From: Hyphomonas sp. UBA5111
Lineage (GTDB): Bacteria > Pseudomonadota > Alphaproteobacteria > Caulobacterales > Hyphomonadaceae
Reading direction: 5' to 3'
NCBI GenBank assembly: GCA_002414505.1
Contig: DHZF01000138.1
Span: 1-36,928, forward strand
Length of the DNA: 36,928 nt
How positions within the stretch are numbered: position 1 is the stretch's first letter; each line of letters opens with the position of its first letter. Shown one piece after another: positions 31,477-36,928 of the stretch. Below the pieces are notes generated by a model. The model was not told the DNA's origin. It saw nothing but the letters and a program-made list of their open reading frames with translations, and did not search any database. The position numbers and the translations under genes were made by a program.

Positions 31477-33348
31477 TCAAGGGGCCTCGCTTGATATCAG
31501 AAAATCTACTGAGACTTCGGTTCCGGCTTCCCCGATATAGAGGGCGCCGGGTGAGAAAGTCATTCCGGCGGGAAGCGGCGTTTGCGGTCTCCACGCCGGA
31601 TCCAGGTCCAGGCGGAGCCCGTAGATCGGAGTTTCGCTATTCACGGTAACGACAATGCCTGCTTCAGTGCTGCTTGTGTCTACCGAAACGCCATCGCGCA
31701 TGGTCCACCAATCGCCGTATTGCTGGAGCGTCCCGAACCAGGAGTAGGGCTCCAGGACGGGAATGATTGCGTTCAGGAATTCGAGCTTCTCGCCCGTGAC
31801 ATTGGGGTGGATCAACATCACGAAGCTGCCACCATAATCGGAAAGCTGTTCGGCAAGCTCGATTGCAGAATCGAGACGCAGATTCATGTGAGGGGGAATT
31901 TCATCTTCGATCGCAATCGGAAACTGGAAGATGCCGGTTGTGTCGGCATAGCCTCGGCTGAAATTCATGCGGAAGGGAAGGTGGGTCAGCACATGGCCGG
32001 AGGTTGTGGTCGACGCGTATTTGTAGCCGCTCGCTTCAAGGGCTTCCGGCAGGCGCTCCGGGGTCGCAAGATAGCCGGGACGGAACGAGACCACGTCGGT
32101 CTCCATAAAGTGTTCCAGTAGAAACTTGCTGACCCGCAATTCGCCGAGAATGGTTGCGCTCCAAACTCGGGCGCGATTGAGAACACGGGGCTGGTAATCG
32201 GGAAAGCGCTCCTCGCCATCGCCTAGGGGGATGTCTGAAAAGGCGCTGGGGTGTGCGACCGTATGACTGCCGATCTCCATTCCAGAGCCGGCGACCCGGC
32301 TGAGGATTGGCAGGGTCCGGTCATTGAAGAATGCCTTGTCGTTATAGTCGTCAAAATACTTGGTCTGAACAAAGAAGGTGCCCAGCAATCCCTTTTCCAC
32401 CAGAAGATCGGTGTACGCCTCCAGATTGGACATGGAATGTGTGTAGTCGACGTCGAATGAGATCACGACGGCGAGGTCGCGGGCCTCGGGCACCGTATGC
32501 AGGGTGATCGCGTGAGGTTCATCTTGGACATAGACAGATTTTATCCAGCGGAGCCATGTATCGACGGAGGGTTCATACGCGTTGCCATAGTTTCTGGAAG
32601 CGCCGCCTGTACGGCCGTTTGTCGCCTTGAGGATAAAGAAGCCGAGGTCGAAGCCGAGCGCATAGGCGTGCCCTCCCTGGTCAGACGTCTTGGTAACCAG
32701 AGCGGCGGACCCGTCCTCATAAGAGGCAAGAACAGTGCTTGCGCCCAGAAATGACTGGGCGCCGATGCGCTGTGTTTCATCTTCGGGGTTGCCAATTCGC
32801 ACGGTCTGCTCTTCCGGCTGGTCAATAAATGACAGCGTCGGGTCGGAGCCGGTGAAACGAATTTCGGAATGGCTACGGGACTGTTCGATCTGATCGAATC
32901 CAAACACGCCCTGAAGCCCACCCCCAAGCACCTGTGTGGCAATCAGTGTGCCGCCCATTTCGACATGTTGCTCCAGGATACCCAGACTATCGGCATCGAG
33001 CAGCTGACCAGAAATTGCCGGATAGACCATGACGACTTTGTGCCTGACGGCAGTCTCGACATCGCGGGTGATCCGAAACGGAACGCCGATGGTCTTCAAG
33101 CCTTCGGTCAGTCCGAGCCAGGACGAATCATTATCTGTCAGCAAGATTGCCAGTCTCGTATCCGAGCCGGTGGCATAGTCAGTCCAGTCGGATTTGCCCT
33201 CGGTGGCGACGACGCTGATTTCGGCCGGGCCGCTCAGGCCGGAAAGACTCTCGAGTGAGGGCCGTCGCAGAAAGGCAAGAATACCGCTTCCCACTGCCGC
33301 AATGACTAGGGCGGAAACCAGTATTGCAATGCGTTTGTTCCAGTACAT
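31477..33348 (-). CDS. Membrane-anchored polysaccharide deacetylase-like protein
   Basis: A 623-residue protein with an N-terminal membrane anchor (residues 6-27) and a large periplasmic part. Residues about 62-245 form a Rossmann-like domain (RLAILLTDNDSSW, HKVVMVYPAIS, GGTLIATQVLGGG) resembling glutamine amidotransferase/ThuA-type folds. A CE4 deacetylase-like domain follows: motif 1 SFDVDY (Asp299, Asp301), motif 2 SHTVAH (His362, His366), motif 3 FRPGY (Arg423), and a late MLIHP histidine (514). A C-terminal beta region ends it. Presumably it de-N-acetylates or trims the glycan made by the adjacent GT2. It is convergent with the receiver gene; the 81-base gap upstream is not obviously a promoter. 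Confidence 0.85.
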   Translation of the reverse strand: MYWNKRIAILVSALVIAAVGSGILAFLRRPSLESLSGLSGPAEISVVATEGKSDWTDYATGSDTRLAILLTDNDSSWLGLTEGLKTIGVPFRITRDVETAVRHKVVMVYPAISGQLLDADSLGILEQHVEMGGTLIATQVLGGGLQGVFGFDQIEQSRSHSEIRFTGSDPTLSFIDQPEEQTVRIGNPEDETQRIGAQSFLGASTVLASYEDGSAALVTKTSDQGGHAYALGFDLGFFILKATNGRTGGASRNYGNAYEPSVDTWLRWIKSVYVQDEPHAITLHTVPEARDLAVVISFDVDYTHSMSNLEAYTDLLVEKGLLGTFFVQTKYFDDYNDKAFFNDRTLPILSRVAGSGMEIGSHTVAHPSAFSDIPLGDGEERFPDYQPRVLNRARVWSATILGELRVSKFLLEHFMETDVVSFRPGYLATPERLPEALEASGYKYASTTTSGHVLTHLPFRMNFSRGYADTTGIFQFPIAIEDEIPPHMNLRLDSAIELAEQLSDYGGSFVMLIHPNVTGEKLEFLNAIIPVLEPYSWFGTLQQYGDWWTMRDGVSVDTSSTEAGIVVTVNSETPIYGLRLDLDPAWRPQTPLPAGMTFSPGALYIGEAGTEVSVDFLISSEAP

Positions 33349-33429
33349 CCAAGGGGCCTGTCGTGAGTGCTGTTTACACCAACAACCTCACAACCCCCTA
33401 TATTTCGTGAACGTGCCGGCCTGTCCGCC

Positions 33430-34131
33430 CTAGTACTCGTACTTCTCGATGTGCGTCAGCTTGAGGGTATAGGCAGCGTCGGCCAGTTCGCTCTCCTGTG
33501 TCTCGGTGGTCAGGATGCCCTCGACCCAGACCGCCTGGGCAAGGTCCTTCAGCAGGATCGGGTCATCGGTCGAGACGAAGACGGTTTGGTTCGGCGGCGG
33601 CGGTGGTGCGTGGATGCAGGCGCCGAAATAGGGAACCATCAGGAATTCGGCAACTTCGGCTTTGGCGCCATATTCGAACGGCACGGTGTATCCCGGCAGC
33701 CGGATGGTTTTGCCGTTGAGCTCCTTGACGGTGTTGAACGTGCCGATCTGGACCATGGCGTCTGCAGCTGAGCCTTCAGCGACGCCGCCCCCCCCATACA
33801 GCATGGACATCTGGCTCTGGTACATCTGGGCAAGGCGTTCTTCCTCGCCTTCGGGCATCAGGTCTTCCCAGCCGATTTCGGTCACGCCGCGGGCCTCGGC
33901 TTCGGCTTTCTTGCGGGCCTGATCAGCGGCGCGGGCGGCAATGGTCGCTTCGCGCTTCGCTTTGCGCTCTGCTTCGCTCTCGCCGATCTTGTCGCCCACC
34001 TGCGGAGCATCCGCAGTCGCTTCCGCTTCAGGGGGAGGGGTCCCGGTATCAGTCGGTACATCGGCTTGCCCGCAGGCAGCCAGCAAGCCTGTCATCAGGG
34101 CGGCGGTCAGGAGGGAAGAAATCTGTTTCAT
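33430..34131 (-). CDS. DUF3299 family lipoprotein (zrg operon)
   Basis: A 233-residue lipoprotein with a signal peptide ending GLLAAC (Cys20, Gly at +2), an Ala/Glu-rich coiled segment (about 48-85), and a C-terminal DUF3299 domain. That domain contains NGKTIRLPGYTVPFEYG, EFLMVPYFGACIHAPPPPPNQTV and AVWVEGIL. The family is often found with DUF2796/ZrgA proteins and an ABC exporter-like pair. It is the last gene of this operon, 50 bases after the permease. Exact role is unknown. Confidence 0.88.
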   Translation of the reverse strand: MKQISSLLTAALMTGLLAACGQADVPTDTGTPPPEAEATADAPQVGDKIGESEAERKAKREATIAARAADQARKKAEAEARGVTEIGWEDLMPEGEEERLAQMYQSQMSMLYGGGGVAEGSAADAMVQIGTFNTVKELNGKTIRLPGYTVPFEYGAKAEVAEFLMVPYFGACIHAPPPPPNQTVFVSTDDPILLKDLAQAVWVEGILTTETQESELADAAYTLKLTHIEKYEY

Positions 34132-34181
34132 GATGCCAATCTAGGATGCGCGAGCGTGGCCCGCCAGTGGGGTTGAGCGGT

Positions 34182-35450
34182 TCAGAGCCGAATAGACAAT
34201 CCATCGGCCAGCGACCGGCGAAAGGCCATCCAGGCCGGGATGGCCCCGGCGAGCAGGGCCGCGCCTGTCACCGCCAGCAGCGTATAGAGATCTGTCAGTC
34301 CCGGTCCGGTGCCAATCAGGGAAATGCCGTAATGCGCAGAGATGAGCGGACCGACCACGGCAAGAAGCACGTGAATGAGCAGGATGCCGAGCGCCGCACC
34401 GAGGAAACCGACCAGGCCCGCCTCCAGTACCAGGAGCGCAAAGATGTGGCCCGGCCGGGCGCCGACCGCGCGCAGGATCGACATCTCCCGCCGCCGCTCA
34501 TTCAGGCTGGTCAGGATGGAAGTGAGGATGGAGACGACGCCCACCGCGATGACAAAGATCGAGACCGCCAGCAGGGCGCGCTCGGCAATCGCGGTCACAC
34601 TCCAGAGCTCTGCGAGCGCCTGTGACGGGATGATCGCCATCAGCGGTTCGCCCCGGTTCGTATTGATCTCGCGCCGTGTGGTGAGAATTGTGCCCCGGCG
34701 CTTCAGGCCCAGGAAGATGGCGGTGACAGTCTTCGGCGTCAGATCGAAGGACCGGATCGTCTCTTCGGTGATATTGTCCGCGAGCGGATTCTTCGCCCCG
34801 GTTTCCCAGCCGACATGAATTGCCGTAATGGCCTCCAGCGAGACATGCACCGTCTGGTCTACGGGGGTTCCTGTAGGAGCGAGGATGCCGACGACCCGGA
34901 AGGGGCGGTTTTCGTGCCCTGACCCGAAATCTGCCTGGCCGAGGCCATGCGACAGGACCATCGGGCTTCCAAGTGTGTAATCCAGTTCGCGTGCCACATC
35001 GGCGCCAATGACCGCGTCGAACAAATCTTCGAATTGTTCGCCCTCGGCCAATAGGAGATCCTGATTGCGACCATATTTGTAATGGTCGAAATAATCCGGG
35101 GTCGTGCCCATGACGCGGAAGCCGCGATGACTGTCGCCGAGGGAGATCGGGACGGCCCAATCGACATCCGGCCGGGCAGCGATTTCCTTATAGGTCGGCC
35201 ATGAAATTTCGGCTGTCGCGCTGCCCATCCTGAATACAGAGTAGAGCAGCAGATTCACGCTGCCTGTGGGGGCGCCGACGATCAATTCGGTCCCAGAAAT
35301 CGTGTTGCCGAAGCCTTCGCGCGCGCCGGTGCGAGCCTTGTCCACGCCGAGGAACAACGCAACAGACAGGGCCACGGCGAGGAGGGTCAACAGGACCGAT
35401 CCCTTGCGATTCATCAGGCTTTTCCAGGCAAGGGCGAGGATCGCGCTCAT
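34182..35450 (-). CDS. ABC transporter permease (FtsX/MacB-like), zrg-type
   Basis: The 422-residue protein has an N-terminal span (AWKSLMNRKGSVLLTLLAVALSVALFLG), a large periplasmic segment (about 45-275) and three C-terminal spans with the FtsX core SLNERRREMSILRAVGARPGH, as in MacB-type permeases. It overlaps the ATPase gene by ATGA and so forms one transporter with it. Operon neighbours (DUF2796, DUF3299) match the Vibrio ZrgABCDE zinc-uptake locus as I recall it. A direct metal transport role is an inference from context. Confidence 0.88.
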   Translation of the reverse strand: MSAILALAWKSLMNRKGSVLLTLLAVALSVALFLGVDKARTGAREGFGNTISGTELIVGAPTGSVNLLLYSVFRMGSATAEISWPTYKEIAARPDVDWAVPISLGDSHRGFRVMGTTPDYFDHYKYGRNQDLLLAEGEQFEDLFDAVIGADVARELDYTLGSPMVLSHGLGQADFGSGHENRPFRVVGILAPTGTPVDQTVHVSLEAITAIHVGWETGAKNPLADNITEETIRSFDLTPKTVTAIFLGLKRRGTILTTRREINTNRGEPLMAIIPSQALAELWSVTAIAERALLAVSIFVIAVGVVSILTSILTSLNERRREMSILRAVGARPGHIFALLVLEAGLVGFLGAALGILLIHVLLAVVGPLISAHYGISLIGTGPGLTDLYTLLAVTGAALLAGAIPAWMAFRRSLADGLSIRL

Positions 35451-36142
35451 ACAGTCATCCCCACGCGATTGATCTCTCCCAAATCCACCGACCGGTCGAA
35501 ATGGGAGGCAAGGCTGGCATCATGGCTGACGAAGAGGAGCGCTGCGCCCGTGCGCCGGGCTTCCTCGCTGAGCAATTCGATGAAGCGGTCGCGGGCATCC
35601 GCATCGAGCGCCGAGGTCGGCTCGTCCGCGATCACGATCTCCGGGCCGCCGATCAGGGCGCGGGCCGCAGCGACACGCTGCTGTTGACCAACCGAGAGGT
35701 CAGACACACGGCGCGCAAGCAGGGTTTCGTCGGTCAGGCCAAGACGCGCCAGCAAGCGCCGGGCTTCGTCGTCTTCCTCGCCGCTGATGGCTGCGCGCCG
35801 CTTGGGCGAAAACCGCAGGGGCAGCGTCACGTTTCCGACCACAGAGAGATAAGGGACGAGATTGAACATCTGGAAGATGACGCCGAGATGGTCAGCTCGC
35901 AGGCGATCGCGCGCTGCCGGTTTCAGGCTTGAGAGGTTCCGGCCGAGAACGTTTACCTGGCCTGAGCTAGCTTCCAGAACGCCGGCAATAATACCGAGCA
36001 AGGTAGATTTTCCCGATCCGGAGGCGCCACGGAGGAACAGGCGCTCGCCCGCTTCAAGCCGGAAAGTTGCAATGTCGAGCACGTCCTCGCCGGACGTCCA
36101 GGCAAAACGCAAATCCGTAATCAAGACGACAGGCTCTGCCAT
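35447..36142 (-). CDS. ABC transporter ATP-binding protein, zrg-type
   Basis: A 231-residue MacB/LolD-class ATPase. Walker A is GASGSGKST (residues 39-47), the Q-loop is in IFQMFNLVPYLSV, the signature is LSVGQQQRVAAARAL, Walker B is IVIADEPTSALD, and the H-loop is FVSHDASLA. It powers the downstream permease, whose start overlaps its stop. ATG 36142 lies 1 base after the DUF2796 stop and is favoured over the extended ORF to 36256, whose added N-terminus is not conserved-looking. Confidence 0.93.
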   Translation of the reverse strand: MAEPVVLITDLRFAWTSGEDVLDIATFRLEAGERLFLRGASGSGKSTLLGIIAGVLEASSGQVNVLGRNLSSLKPAARDRLRADHLGVIFQMFNLVPYLSVVGNVTLPLRFSPKRRAAISGEEDDEARRLLARLGLTDETLLARRVSDLSVGQQQRVAAARALIGGPEIVIADEPTSALDADARDRFIELLSEEARRTGAALLFVSHDASLASHFDRSVDLGEINRVGMTV

Positions 36143-36143
36143 G

Positions 36144-36788
36144 TCAGGATCCGAAGGGCAGGAAAGGATTGTCCGGCGTGAGCGTGGCGGATGCGGTCTC
36201 GCCCTCTTCGCCGAGATAGATGGCATCCACTTCCTCAAAGGCCGGATATTTCTCAAAGCCGGTAAACATCAATCCGTCCAGTTGGCTTGGCCTACGGCAA
36301 TCCCAGACGATTGAAAGCGTGAGCGCGGCATGGTCGCCGGACCGGCGTAGGTCTGCTGACCGTTCGACCAGATCGCACCGCGCATTGCCCATCAATTCGG
36401 TCAGACCTTCGGCATATTGTTCCAGCTCGGTCGATTTCTTCTTTGTCTTTTCAGACAGGCCGTAATTTGCCAGCGGCGCATCAACGGTGATGGTCACGAA
36501 ATTGGTGTCGAGCGTTACAGCCAGTTCCGCCGCGCCATGCACATGCGCCTCACCACCAATATGCTCTTCATGGTCTTCGTCATGGTGGTCTGCTTCTTCC
36601 ACCGCTCGCGGCATGGTGGTCCGGGCAGGGGAGGGTGCGTCATCGGCCAGAGTTTCCGCTGGAGGTGGAGAGCCTACAGCTGCCGGTTCGGGCTCATAGG
36701 GCGCTTCTGCACTACAGGCGACGCTCAATATTAATGCGGCGCAGGCCAGAAGCCAGCTACTGCCCCGACCCCATGATCGATCCGTCAT
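36144..36788 (-). CDS. zrgA: ZrgA-like DUF2796 lipoprotein, His-rich
   Basis: A 214-residue envelope protein with a signal peptide and a probable lipobox (LSVAC, Cys25). A histidine/acid-rich stretch (residues 68-84, HHDEDHEEHIGGEAHVH) precedes the DUF2796 core GAAELAVTLDTNFVTITVDAPL. This composition fits a metal-binding capture protein, most likely for zinc, as proposed for ZrgA. GGGAG lies 4 bases before ATG 36788; the longer ORF to 36869 has no signal-like start. It is the first gene of the ABC/DUF3299 operon, with a Zur-like box 64-80 bases upstream. Confidence 0.85.
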   Translation of the reverse strand: MTDRSWGRGSSWLLACAALILSVACSAEAPYEPEPAAVGSPPPAETLADDAPSPARTTMPRAVEEADHHDEDHEEHIGGEAHVHGAAELAVTLDTNFVTITVDAPLANYGLSEKTKKKSTELEQYAEGLTELMGNARCDLVERSADLRRSGDHAALTLSIVWDCRRPSQLDGLMFTGFEKYPAFEEVDAIYLGEEGETASATLTPDNPFLPFGS

Positions 36789-36851
36789 ATCGCTCCCATC
36801 GTCCCGCCTGGGGAATTCAGTAAAACCGGAAAATCTTCTCGCAAGCCGAAT

Positions 36852-36868
36852 AATGATACCATATAACA
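36852..36868 (-). promoter_or_regulatory. Candidate Zur-type operator of the zrg operon
   Basis: The 17-base AT-rich sequence AATGATACCATATAACA (plus strand) reads TGTTATATGGTATCATT on the operon strand. The TGTTATA half matches the TGTTATA..TATAACA type of Zur box; the other half (TATCATT) is partial. It stands out from the GC-rich surroundings and sits where a repressor would block transcription of zrgA. Confidence 0.45.
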
Positions 36869-36928
36869 CTTCTTCGCAAGGCCGCAGGACGCGGTTATAG
36901 ACCGCACCTGACTGTTAACGGACCGGCT

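Overview
This window looks like ordinary chromosome from a GC-rich alphaproteobacterium. The Caulobacterales/Hyphomonadaceae side is my best guess. The reasons are a GapR (DUF2312) gene, a one-cysteine zinc-free ribosomal protein L36, DUF983, DUF2164 and ExoD-type proteins, the gloB/methyltransferase divergent pair, dense packing with many ATGA-type overlaps, and frequent lipoproteins. The placement is inferred from protein families read by eye, not from a search. About 40 protein genes and one tRNA are supported. There is no phage, insertion sequence or CRISPR array.

Layout. 1-4.7 kb: cysS, an Fe-S scaffold-like protein, yidD and thrS, with an intrinsic terminator after cysS and a possible threonine-rich leader peptide before thrS. 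4.7-6.8 kb: an O-antigen ligase/polymerase-like membrane protein coupled to a GT2 glycosyltransferase. 6.8-9.6 kb: a DUF985 cupin, gloB, a methyltransferase, a P-II protein and a DUF983 protein. 9.7-11.5 kb: tyrA-like dehydrogenase, DUF2164 and a Tat-type lipoprotein MsrB. 11.5-16.4 kb (minus): a four-gene overlapping operon of a subtilisin-like lipoprotein, a membrane-anchored protein resembling a detached subtilisin prodomain, an unknown lipoprotein and an M23 peptidase lipoprotein with a very acidic linker. 16.5-22.5 kb: MFS transporter, MltB-like transglycosylase, rpmJ, HAD phosphatase, TPR protein, alpha/beta hydrolase, gapR and a charged hypothetical protein. 22.5-26.8 kb: two SDR oxidoreductases, a small unknown protein, an EamA transporter, DsbB and ExoD. 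26.9 kb: tRNA-Leu(CAA).

27.2-33.3 kb holds what appears to be an envelope polysaccharide locus: a TPR plus YaiO-type outer-membrane barrel, a membrane-anchored HEAT-repeat protein, a processive GT2 synthase, a stand-alone receiver protein and, convergently, a membrane-anchored polysaccharide deacetylase. It recalls the E. coli yaiP/yaiO arrangement, but the HEAT and receiver proteins make it distinct. The barrel gene as read has no signal peptide, while an out-of-frame upstream ORF with a good ribosome binding site ends exactly on its start codon.

33.4-36.8 kb (minus) is a ZrgA-type metal (probably zinc) uptake operon: His-rich DUF2796 lipoprotein, ABC ATPase, FtsX-like permease and DUF3299 lipoprotein. 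An AT-rich, Zur-like imperfect palindrome lies upstream.

The two parts most worth following up are the S8/prodomain/M23 operon and the YaiO-HEAT-GT2-receiver-deacetylase locus.
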